DNA of 9,021 nt from an uncultured Clostridia bacterium. Its GTDB lineage: Bacteria; Bacillota; Clostridia; Oscillospirales; CAG-272. Under the pieces are notes generated by a model that had not been told where the DNA came from, ran no database searches, and saw nothing but the letters and a program-made list of their open reading frames with translations. The position numbers and the translations under genes are program-made. This document shows, piece after piece, positions 1-6,709 of the stretch. The DNA is taken from the NCBI GenBank assembly GCA_937884385.1, contig CALGCW010000146.1, forward strand, positions 1-9,021, written 5' to 3'. How positions within the stretch are numbered: the first letter of the stretch is position 1; each line of letters starts with the position of its first letter.

Positions 1-15
1 ATATACAGCTTTCAT

Positions 16-45
16 AGTATATCACAAACTCCCAAGCTTTGTCAA
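16..45 (-). promoter_or_regulatory. Strong promoter P2, reading left out of the window
   Basis: On the minus strand there is a perfect -35 TTGACA (40-45), an 18-nt spacer and a -10 TATACT (16-21). The -10 is preceded by TGA, giving an extended -10 (TGnTATACT). Transcription would start around position 9 and leave the window. It lies downstream of a second promoter at 113-141, so the two form a tandem pair. Tandem consensus-like promoters are typical of rRNA and tRNA operons in Bacillota. That the next unit is a stable RNA is inference, because it lies outside the window. Confidence 0.72.
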
Positions 46-112
46 GTACTTTTTTCACTTTTCCAAAACTTTTTTCAGACCCTCTCGGCCCTCGCTCGTT
101 CGCGACCTTGTT

Positions 113-141
113 ATATTACCACATCTTTCGATAATTGTCAA
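113..141 (-). promoter_or_regulatory. Promoter P1, upstream member of the tandem pair
   Basis: On the minus strand there is a perfect -35 TTGACA (136-141), a 17-nt spacer and a -10 TAATAT (113-118). It begins about 30 nt past the stop codon of the dehydrogenase gene. The start point would be near 106, so the transcript passes through a GC-rich stretch (about 80-110) and then through promoter P2. No start codon with a ribosome binding site follows before the edge, so the unit served is outside the window. Confidence 0.62.
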
Positions 142-171
142 TAGGTTTTTTAAAAATTTATTAAAAAAATT

Positions 172-888
172 TTAAATTGCAAATCCACCGTCAAAACCGA
201 TGATCTGACCAGTTAAAAAGCCGCTTTTTTCCGTCGCAATATCAAAAATGAAGTCTGCGATCTCAGAGGATGTACCTATCCTGCCCATCGGAGTCTCATC
301 ACAAAGCTCTGCGAGTGTTTCTTCATCGAGCTGTGCGTTCATCTCGGTATCGATAACACCAGGTTCAATGCAGTTTACGCAAATACCGCTTGGTCCAAGC
401 TCCTTAGCGAGTGCTTTGGTAAATCCCTCGACTGCCGCCTTGGACGCGGAATACGCGACCTCGCACGATGCGCCCGCCTTTCCCCACATCGAGCCTATAT
501 TGACTATTCTGCCCGAGTGATTGCGGATCATACACTTTGCTGTCTCTCGCGTGACAAAAAACGTGCCTCCAAGATTTGTATTCATTATATTATAATAGTC
601 TTCATCCGTGGTTTCGGTAAAAAGCTTGATAAGCGATATCCCCGCGTTATTTACAAGGATATCAATGCTTCCCATTTCCGAGATAGCTGCCGCAACTGCG
701 CATCTCGCCTCATCGGGGTTTGAAATATCCGCCTTGATGGCGCGCGCGCCCGTTAAAACCGCCACCTCTGCCGCTCTTTCATCGCTATTATTATATATGA
801 AGGAAACCGTGTAGCCCTCTCGCGCAAATTTTTCAACGCAGGCGCGTCCAATTCCACGCGATCCGCCCGTTATAAGTACGTTTTTCAT
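172..888 (-). CDS. ymfI: SDR-family oxidoreductase, YmfI-like (EF-P 5-aminopentanone reductase-type)
   Basis: This is a complete 238-residue classical short-chain dehydrogenase using NAD(P)H, presumably cytosolic. Visible motifs, numbered from the ATG: dinucleotide-binding TGGSRGIG (7-14), NNAG (80-83), and the catalytic tetrad Asn105, Ser133, Tyr146, Lys150 (YSASK), with a C-terminal GFDGG. The block around the active site (SMWGKAGASCEVAYSASK, then a KALAKELGPSGI-type stretch) resembles, from memory, the YmfI group rather than biosynthetic FabG. In B. subtilis YmfI reduces the 5-aminopentanone group on EF-P to 5-aminopentanol. No fatty-acid genes are nearby, which also argues against a core FabG role. 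The start is ambiguous: the ATG at 888 or an in-frame TTG one codon upstream (891). AAAGGA lies 7 nt before the TTG and 10 nt before the ATG; the ATG is chosen here. The gene has its own promoter (919-947). The SDR family is certain and the YmfI assignment moderate. A generic 3-oxoacyl-ACP reductase is the alternative. Confidence 0.9.
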   Translation of the reverse strand: MKNVLITGGSRGIGRACVEKFAREGYTVSFIYNNSDERAAEVAVLTGARAIKADISNPDEARCAVAAAISEMGSIDILVNNAGISLIKLFTETTDEDYYNIMNTNLGGTFFVTRETAKCMIRNHSGRIVNIGSMWGKAGASCEVAYSASKAAVEGFTKALAKELGPSGICVNCIEPGVIDTEMNAQLDEETLAELCDETPMGRIGTSSEIADFIFDIATEKSGFLTGQIIGFDGGFAI

Positions 889-918
889 CAAAACACCGTC
901 CTTTTGTGTATTGGATAT

Positions 919-947
919 AGTTTAGCACTTTTAGGGGAGTTTGTCAA
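919..947 (-). promoter_or_regulatory. Promoter of the SDR gene
   Basis: On the minus strand there is TTGACA (942-947), a 17-nt spacer and TAAACT (919-924, four of six consensus bases). It lies between the terminator of the LRR gene and the SDR start, giving a 5' leader of about 25 nt with AAAGGA as the ribosome binding site. The perfect -35 and correct spacing support it. The weak -10 suggests moderate strength or help from a regulator. Confidence 0.6.
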
Positions 948-963
948 GAATCAATATTTCAAC

Positions 964-990
964 AAAAAAGGAGCGCCTCGGCGCTCCTTT
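964..990 (-). terminator. Intrinsic terminator of the LRR lipoprotein gene
   Basis: Perfect 11-bp arms AAAGGAGCGCC (967-977) and GGCGCTCCTTT (980-990) enclose a very short loop. On the minus strand a run of T follows the stem (six T over 964-969, partly within the stem). It starts 17 nt past the stop codon of the LRR gene. The GC-rich stem with a U tract is a classical Rho-independent terminator. Confidence 0.9.
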
Positions 991-1007
991 GAGTGTATAT
1001 TTTGGTT

Positions 1008-3890
1008 TTAGTTGTATGTTACTGTGCCGTCTTTTGAAATCTGTCCGTCTGTGCAGATAACCGTGAAATAAGGCACATTAATGTCCCAATCCGTATTCTT
1101 ATTAACAGCAGCCCATTGTTCTACTGTTCCCTCGAATATTATATTAGTAAGCGATGTACAATTTGAAAATGCATATCCCTTGATCACTATTACGGAAGTT
1201 GGAATTGTTATAGTTGTAAGCCCTGTACATCCGATAAACATACCGGTATCGATGAAAGTCAGAGAACTCGGGAATTCTATGCTTGTCAAAGATGTACAAT
1301 TACCAAATACGCAGGCACCCAAAAACTCAACAGAATTGGGAATATTTATACTTGTTAGAGAGGCACAGCGGTAGAAAGCATGATCTCCGATACTTGTTAC
1401 AGAGTCAGGAATCGTTATACTTGTTAGTGCGGAGCAGCCTATGAATGCCGAGCTATCAATACTAGTCACGGAGTTACCTATAATCACACTTTCCAAATCG
1501 GTACAATTTTCAAAAGTAAAGCTCAAAATACTAGTCACGGAGTTTCCGATAATTACACTCCTAAGTGATGTACAACCAGAGAACGCATGATAACCAATAC
1601 TCGATACAGAATCAGGAATGATGATGCTTGTGAGAGAACTGCATCTATAGAATACGCTGTCACCGAGATCGTTTACAGAGTCAGGAATAACAATGTTTGT
1701 GAGAGAACTACAACCATTGAATGCGCTATATTCAATACTCGTTACAGGTCCCAAAATGTTAACTGTTGCGAGTGAAGTGCAGTCTCTAAATGCATCGTAA
1801 TTAATTCTCTGTACGGAGTTAGGAATATCTATACTTTTGAGTGAGGTGCAATTCACAAACAAAGAAAAACTAATATCTTTTAATGATTTTCCTAATATTA
1901 CACTTTCCAGCGAGGTGCAATCTTCAAATGTCTCCCCACCAATACTTGTAACAGAATCGGGAATAACTATGTTTTTTAATGAGGTGCATCCTTCAAATAC
2001 ACCGCCACCAATATTAGTAATAGAATTTGGAATCGTTATAGTTGTTAACGAGGTACAATCTCTAAATGCCCCATAGTTAATGCTCACGATAGAGCGTGGA
2101 ATAACAACGTTTGTAAGCGAGGTGCATTCCGAAAACAGTTCGTAACCAATTCTCGTTAAAGAATTGGAGAGCGTCACACTGGTAAGTGAGGAACAACCAT
2201 GAAATGCCCAGCTTTCTATTTCAGTCACGGAGTTCGGGATTGTTATGTTTGCGAGCGAGGTGCAATAAGCAAATGCATGGCCACCAATACTCGTCACGGA
2301 GTCAGGGATTGTTATGCTTGCAAGTGAGATGCAAGATGAAAATGCATGGCTACCAATTCTTGTCACTGGTAGACCGTTATATTCAGCGGGAATAACCACA
2401 TCAGCACCAGAATGAGTTCCAATTCCTTGAACATAATAGCTTTGTTGATCTTCATTAAGCTCGTATTCAAGTTCCCCCAAGGGTGTTGATTGATAGTAAG
2501 TTATTGTGCCGTCTTTATCAATTTGTCCGTCCGTGCAGATAATTGTGGCAACACAGTAACCGTCGCTCCAATCGGGGCCTCTCCAATTATTTTCATTCCC
2601 ATTATATTTGCTCCATCGTCCTACAGTTCCAGTATAATTTATACTTGCAAGCGAGGGGCAATATTCGAATGCAGAATTACCAATGCCGCCAGTCACGGAG
2701 TCGGAAATTGTCAAGTTAGAGAGCGATGTACAACCGTAAAATGCAGCATCGCGAATAGCCTGTACGGAGTCGGGAATTATTATGCTCGTGAGCGAGACGC
2801 ATTTCTCAAAGGCACTATTGTAAATAATTGTCACGGTATCGGGAATACTTATATTTGTTAGCGAGGTGCAACCATAAAACGTAGAATTACTAATTTTAGT
2901 GACAGAATTACCTATTGTTGCGTTTGCAAGAGATGTACAGTTCATAAATGCTCCCCTACTAATACTCGTCACAGAATCAGGAAGAGTTATGCTTGTTAGT
3001 GAGGTGCAATCAGCGAATGCATAATCATCAATACTAGCAACAGAGCTTCCCATTATTACGCTTTCAAGCGAGGTACAATCATTGAAGACAGATTTACCAA
3101 TACTCGTGACAGAGTTACCTATAGTTGCACTTGTAAGCGATGTACATCCATAAAATGCGTTATCAATAATACTTACCACAGAATCGGGAATCATTATGCT
3201 TGTGAGTGAGGTACAGCCCGAGAATGCATTATAATCAATATTCGTAACAGAGCTACCTATTATTACACTTGTAAGTGAAACACAACCTTCAAAAGCAGAT
3301 CTACCGATACTCGTTGCAGAATCGGGGATTGTTATGCTTGTAAGTGATTTGCATTGATAGAATAAGCGTTCATCAATCTCAGTCAAAGAGTCAGGAAGTG
3401 TTATGTCTGTGAGAGAAACACAACCGTAAAATACGCTCTCATCAATACTGATCACAGAGTTGGGGATTGTTACGCTCGTAAGATTAACACACTCATTGAA
3501 TACTGCTCTGCCTATAGTTGTCACCGAGCTCGGTATAGTTACACTCCTGATCGAGTTGCATTTAGAGAATGACAAAGAACCAATACGAGTTACAGGCAAC
3601 CCCTTATATTCTCCTGGAATTAATATATCTATATCAGTGCAAGTTCCTATGCCGGTCACGCAATAGCTTTTATGGTCCTCGTTAATGCTATATTCAAGAC
3701 CCTTGCTCGCTACAGATATGAAGTCCGTTTCTTTTTCTCCACACTCACAATATCTTTCGATTATACCGTTCTCTTCTTCAGTAGCTTCCTTAACGGTTAC
3801 CCATTCGCTCCAAATATGCTCGTGCTCACAAGCAACCAACATCAATGATACCAAAAGTAAAGACAAAGTGAATATAAGTACTTTTTTCAT
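1008..3890 (-). CDS. BspA-like leucine-rich-repeat surface lipoprotein with two LRR modules
   Basis: This is a complete 960-residue exported protein. Residues 1-20 form a lipoprotein signal peptide (Lys-Lys, hydrophobic core) ending in the lipobox LVAC, so Cys21 would be lipidated and the protein held on the outer face of the membrane. There is no LPXTG motif or C-terminal anchor. Residues 22-58 form a His/Trp/Cys segment (HEHIWSEW...CECGEKET). Thirty-two repeats of about 23 residues follow, of the LRR_5 (BspA/TpLRR) type with the pattern SLTSITIPDSVTSIGxxAFxGCT. There are 14 repeats at about 100-415 and 18 at about 510-915. Each array is preceded by a similar header (64-104 and 473-513, both ending GLPVTRIG) and followed by a similar footer (417-465 and 917-960, both with GTV..W and ICTDGQI.KDGT). 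The protein is therefore a doubled module. BspA-like proteins mediate adhesion or host binding in some bacteria; the ligand here is unknown. The ATG has AAAGGG 8 nt upstream (3899-3904). The gene has its own promoter and terminator. By eye its DNA is more AT-rich than the flanking genes. Confidence 0.93.
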   Translation of the reverse strand: MKKVLIFTLSLLLVSLMLVACEHEHIWSEWVTVKEATEEENGIIERYCECGEKETDFISVASKGLEYSINEDHKSYCVTGIGTCTDIDILIPGEYKGLPVTRIGSLSFSKCNSIRSVTIPSSVTTIGRAVFNECVNLTSVTIPNSVISIDESVFYGCVSLTDITLPDSLTEIDERLFYQCKSLTSITIPDSATSIGRSAFEGCVSLTSVIIGSSVTNIDYNAFSGCTSLTSIMIPDSVVSIIDNAFYGCTSLTSATIGNSVTSIGKSVFNDCTSLESVIMGSSVASIDDYAFADCTSLTSITLPDSVTSISRGAFMNCTSLANATIGNSVTKISNSTFYGCTSLTNISIPDTVTIIYNSAFEKCVSLTSIIIPDSVQAIRDAAFYGCTSLSNLTISDSVTGGIGNSAFEYCPSLASINYTGTVGRWSKYNGNENNWRGPDWSDGYCVATIICTDGQIDKDGTITYYQSTPLGELEYELNEDQQSYYVQGIGTHSGADVVIPAEYNGLPVTRIGSHAFSSCISLASITIPDSVTSIGGHAFAYCTSLANITIPNSVTEIESWAFHGCSSLTSVTLSNSLTRIGYELFSECTSLTNVVIPRSIVSINYGAFRDCTSLTTITIPNSITNIGGGVFEGCTSLKNIVIPDSVTSIGGETFEDCTSLESVILGKSLKDISFSLFVNCTSLKSIDIPNSVQRINYDAFRDCTSLATVNILGPVTSIEYSAFNGCSSLTNIVIPDSVNDLGDSVFYRCSSLTSIIIPDSVSSIGYHAFSGCTSLRSVIIGNSVTSILSFTFENCTDLESVIIGNSVTSIDSSAFIGCSALTSITIPDSVTSIGDHAFYRCASLTSINIPNSVEFLGACVFGNCTSLTSIEFPSSLTFIDTGMFIGCTGLTTITIPTSVIVIKGYAFSNCTSLTNIIFEGTVEQWAAVNKNTDWDINVPYFTVICTDGQISKDGTVTYN

Positions 3891-3935
3891 AACGTTTTCC
3901 CTTTCCCGTTTCAGCCCGTCGGCATTTTCAGCTAT

Positions 3936-3964
3936 ATTCTACCACCAATCAAAATTGTTGTCAA
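3936..3964 (-). promoter_or_regulatory. Promoter of the LRR lipoprotein gene
   Basis: On the minus strand there is a perfect -35 TTGACA (3959-3964), a 17-nt spacer and -10 TAGAAT (3936-3941, five of six consensus bases). The start point would be near 3929, giving a leader of about 40 nt with AAAGGG (3899-3904) ahead of the ATG. It lies downstream of the polA terminator, so the LRR gene appears to be transcribed independently, with no obvious operator. Confidence 0.75.
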
Positions 3965-4051
3965 TTGAATATATTAATATAATAATAGTTTTGGTAAAAC
4001 ACTACAATTTGCACGGTAATATTCAAGCACAATACACAATGAGGCACGAAC

Positions 4052-4076
4052 AAAAAAGCCCACCAACAGGTGGGCT
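4052..4076 (-). terminator. Intrinsic terminator of polA and the pyk operon
   Basis: A perfect 8-bp stem, AGCCCACC (4057-4064) and GGTGGGCT (4069-4076), encloses a 4-nt loop. On the minus strand the stem runs straight into a T tract (4052-4057). It lies 15 nt beyond the polA stop codon. This is a canonical Rho-independent terminator and marks the end of the pyk-Nudix-polA unit. Confidence 0.9.
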
Positions 4077-4091
4077 AATTTATTATATCAA

Positions 4092-6662
4092 TTATTTATT
4101 ATCATACCACGTCTCCCCGACGGTGAGTTCGACCGAGAGCGGCACGGGAAGTTGTATTGCGTTTTCCATCTCCTCACGCAGTATTTTTGCGGCTCTATCG
4201 GCACAAGACTTGTGTGCCTCGATAACAAGCTCGTCGTGGACCTGCAAAATGAGGTGCGCATCGATTTTTTCGTCCTTGAGGCGCTTATTTACGTTGATCA
4301 TTGCGACCTTGATTATATCCGCGGCAGTTCCCTGAATGGGGCTGTTCATCGCAACGCGCTCGCCGAACTTTTTGAGCATCTTATTTTGACCCGAAAGCTC
4401 GGGGATATATCTTCTTCTGCCGTAAAGCGTGGAAACAAATCCGTTTGCATATCCCTCTGCTACGATATCCTTGAGATACTTATCGACAAGAGGATAGCTT
4501 GCCTTGTAGCTTTCGATATACTCCTTCGCTTCTTTCATTGAAATATGAAGATCATCGGAAAGAGAAAACTCTCCAATTCCGTAAACGATGCCGAAATTGA
4601 CTGCTTTTGCGCGCTTACGAAGCTCGCTCGTCACCATCGCCTCGGGAACGTGGAACACGTTTGCGGCAGTAGAGGTGTGGATATCAACGCCCGACAGGAA
4701 CGCGCCTATCATATTTTCATCCCCGGAAATTGCGGCAAGCAAACGAAGCTCGATCTGCGAATAGTCCGCGTCAACGAGCACATAGTCGCCCGTTTTGGGG
4801 ATAAAATAATGGCGAAGCTCCCTTCCGAGAGTCGTTCGGATGGGAATATTCTGCAAATTGGGCTCTGCAGAGGAAAGTCTGCCCGTTGCTGTCCCCGTTT
4901 GCTTGAAGGTCGTGTGGATCTTGTCATCCTCGGTAAGAAGCTTAACAAAACCGTCCACGTAAGTTCCCTTCAGCTTTACCACCTGGCGGTAGTCGAGAAT
5001 ATCCTGAATTATCGGATGGTAAGCACGCAGACGGTCAAGCACCTCGGCGTTTGTGGAATAACCCGTTTTGGTCTTTTTACCGTGGGGGAGCATCAAGGTC
5101 TCAAACAATATCTCACCAAGCTGCTTAGGTGAATTTATGTTGAATTCCTTACCCGCGTAAGCGTAAATTCTTTCGACAAGCTCGCTTATTGTGCCGTCGA
5201 GCTGTTCTCCGTAAGCAACGAGCCCGCCGCGGTCAATTTTGAAGCCCTCGCTTTCCATCTCAAACAAAACAGTAGAGAGAGGCATTTCAATGTTATAGAA
5301 AAGATTCTCAAAATGCAGCTCTTCTATCTTTTTCTTCAATATTTTGTATATATCATAGATCACGGTAGCGCTTGGCGCATCCCCATCGGGAATTTGCGAA
5401 AGATTTGCCATTGAAAGACGGGCAAGATCGAAAGACCCCTCGCCTGCGTTGAGCACGTATGCGGCAAGCATTATATCAAAGCGGCAATTCTTAAAGCCGA
5501 TCTCCGAGAGCGCGTGATAGGCACTTTTGCAATCGTAAAGAATAAAGCTTCTTTCTTCGTCACAAAGAAATTCCTTTGCGCTTGAAGGTGTGTCATTATA
5601 AGTAAGGAGCTTATCTTCCGTAGAAACGTGGAGCTTGTCCCCCTCAAATGAGAGAGCACAGGGCTCGTCCTTTTTAAGCATCAAAAGCTGCTCAAGTGTG
5701 GCCGTCTCCATCTCTCTTACGCTTTTTTCTTCGGAATCATTATCAGAGAAAAATCCAAGTTGTTCTTCGGTTTCTTCGTTATTTTTTGAAATTATTTTAT
5801 TGCTTTTTACAAGATTATACTTTTTGATAAAGCCCATAAACTCCAGCTCTGCAAAAAGCTCATATGCCTCACTCGTAAAACCTCTATATTCGATATCCGA
5901 GATTCCCACCTCAAGCGGAACGTTTATACAAATGCGCGCAAGTGTTTGTGAAAGATAGGCGTTATACTTGGAAGCTTCAAGCTTCGCATTGACACTCTTG
6001 CCAATTCTGTCGCTCGGCAGGCTCGCATATATACTGTCAAGGTCACCAAAATCGGATATCAGCTTGAGCGCGGTTTTTTCGCCTACGCCCGCAACACCCG
6101 GGATATTATCGGACGAGTCGCCCATAAGCGCCTTTACGTCAACGAACTGCTCCGGCTGAACTCCGTATTTTTCCACGAATGCCGCGCGATCCATTCTGAG
6201 TGTGTCGTGATTTGTTGCAAGAAGCACGGTCGTGCTGTCGCTTATTAGCTGCAAGGAGTCACGGTCACCCGTGAGGACGTATGCTTCAATTCCCTCCCCC
6301 TCTGCCATAGAGGAAAGAGTACCGAGAATATCGTCTGCCTCATAGCCCTCTTTTTCAAGCACGGCAAAGCCCATCGTGCCAAGCACGCGCTTTGCATACG
6401 GAAACTGCACGCGGAGCTCATCGGGCATCGCGTGTCTGCCCGCTTTATATGCATCATACATTTTGTGACGGAAGGTCGGCGCTTTAAGGTCAAATGCAAC
6501 TGCGGCATAATCGGGTTTTAACGCCTCGACCTGCTTCATCAGAATATTGATCATACCGAAAATAGCGTTGGTGTAAAGTCCATTCTTATTAGAAAGCAGC
6601 TTGACACCGTAAAACGCGCGGTTAAGTATTGAGTTTCCGTCAACAACAAGTAGTTTTTTCAT
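4092..6662 (-). CDS. polA: DNA polymerase I
   Basis: This is a family A polymerase of 856 residues from the ATG, used in Okazaki fragment maturation and repair synthesis. Residues 1 to about 290 are the 5'-nuclease (flap) domain, with acidic metal ligands visible at Asp8, Asp110/Asp111 (YEADD), Asp133/Asp135 (TGDRD) and Asp182/Asp185 (GDSSDNIPG), followed by the helix-hairpin-helix GVAGVGEKTA. Residues about 320-450 correspond to the 3'-5' exonuclease fold, but the DxE of motif I is not visible (the aligned stretch reads ALSFEGDKL), so proofreading is probably lost. The polymerase domain (about 455-856) has motif A with Asp633 (DYSQIELR), the O helix with Lys686, Phe690 and Tyr694 (KAVNFGIVYG), and motif C with His809-Asp810-Glu811 (QVHDELVIE). 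Length is normal for the family. The ATG at 6662 is preferred over an upstream in-frame TTG (6689): it has AAAAGG 7 nt upstream (6670-6675) and gives the standard MKKLLVVDGNS start, while the TTG lies inside a hairpin. It is the last gene of the pyk-Nudix-polA unit. Confidence 0.97.
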   Translation of the reverse strand: MKKLLVVDGNSILNRAFYGVKLLSNKNGLYTNAIFGMINILMKQVEALKPDYAAVAFDLKAPTFRHKMYDAYKAGRHAMPDELRVQFPYAKRVLGTMGFAVLEKEGYEADDILGTLSSMAEGEGIEAYVLTGDRDSLQLISDSTTVLLATNHDTLRMDRAAFVEKYGVQPEQFVDVKALMGDSSDNIPGVAGVGEKTALKLISDFGDLDSIYASLPSDRIGKSVNAKLEASKYNAYLSQTLARICINVPLEVGISDIEYRGFTSEAYELFAELEFMGFIKKYNLVKSNKIISKNNEETEEQLGFFSDNDSEEKSVREMETATLEQLLMLKKDEPCALSFEGDKLHVSTEDKLLTYNDTPSSAKEFLCDEERSFILYDCKSAYHALSEIGFKNCRFDIMLAAYVLNAGEGSFDLARLSMANLSQIPDGDAPSATVIYDIYKILKKKIEELHFENLFYNIEMPLSTVLFEMESEGFKIDRGGLVAYGEQLDGTISELVERIYAYAGKEFNINSPKQLGEILFETLMLPHGKKTKTGYSTNAEVLDRLRAYHPIIQDILDYRQVVKLKGTYVDGFVKLLTEDDKIHTTFKQTGTATGRLSSAEPNLQNIPIRTTLGRELRHYFIPKTGDYVLVDADYSQIELRLLAAISGDENMIGAFLSGVDIHTSTAANVFHVPEAMVTSELRKRAKAVNFGIVYGIGEFSLSDDLHISMKEAKEYIESYKASYPLVDKYLKDIVAEGYANGFVSTLYGRRRYIPELSGQNKMLKKFGERVAMNSPIQGTAADIIKVAMINVNKRLKDEKIDAHLILQVHDELVIEAHKSCADRAAKILREEMENAIQLPVPLSVELTVGETWYDNK

Positions 6663-6680
6663 ATCTTTACCTTTTCTAAG

Positions 6681-6706
6681 AAGGGGCAAATCGAAATTTG
6701 CCCCTT
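6681..6706 (-). promoter_or_regulatory. Strong hairpin between the Nudix gene and polA, no U tract
   Basis: Perfect 11-bp arms AAGGGGCAAAT (6681-6691) and ATTTGCCCCTT (6696-6706) enclose a 4-nt loop that reads TTCG on the minus-strand RNA. It starts 3 nt after the Nudix stop codon and ends 5 nt before the polA ribosome binding site (6670-6675). The minus-strand sequence after the stem is CTTAGAAAAGG, so there is no U run for intrinsic termination. It may act as an RNA stability or processing element, a partial attenuator, or a structure tuning polA translation. The structure is certain as sequence; the role is inference. Confidence 0.6.
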
Positions 6707-6709
6707 AGT

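Noticed and set aside
142..171. AT-only inverted repeat after the SDR stop codon as a possible terminator
   Set aside because: The stem would be only A and T with no GC core, too weak to call an intrinsic terminator.
1100..3600. Regular repeats of about 69 bp that could suggest a CRISPR or satellite array
   Set aside because: The period equals 23 codons and the units are diverged and in frame. They encode leucine-rich repeats of one intact protein, with no conserved repeat and unique spacer pattern.
3685..4335. 216-residue plus-strand open frame bridging the LRR and polA genes
   Set aside because: It runs through the LRR promoter and the polA terminator, and antisense to both genes. Its composition is low-complexity Ser-rich, as expected of a reverse-frame artefact.
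4545..5132. 195-residue plus-strand open frame opposite polA
   Set aside because: It lies antisense to the conserved polymerase domain, with no recognisable protein features.
6663..6689. Upstream TTG start extending polA by nine residues
   Set aside because: The TTG lies inside the intergenic hairpin, the added residues are atypical, and the ATG at 6662 has a well-spaced ribosome binding site and the family's usual N-terminus.
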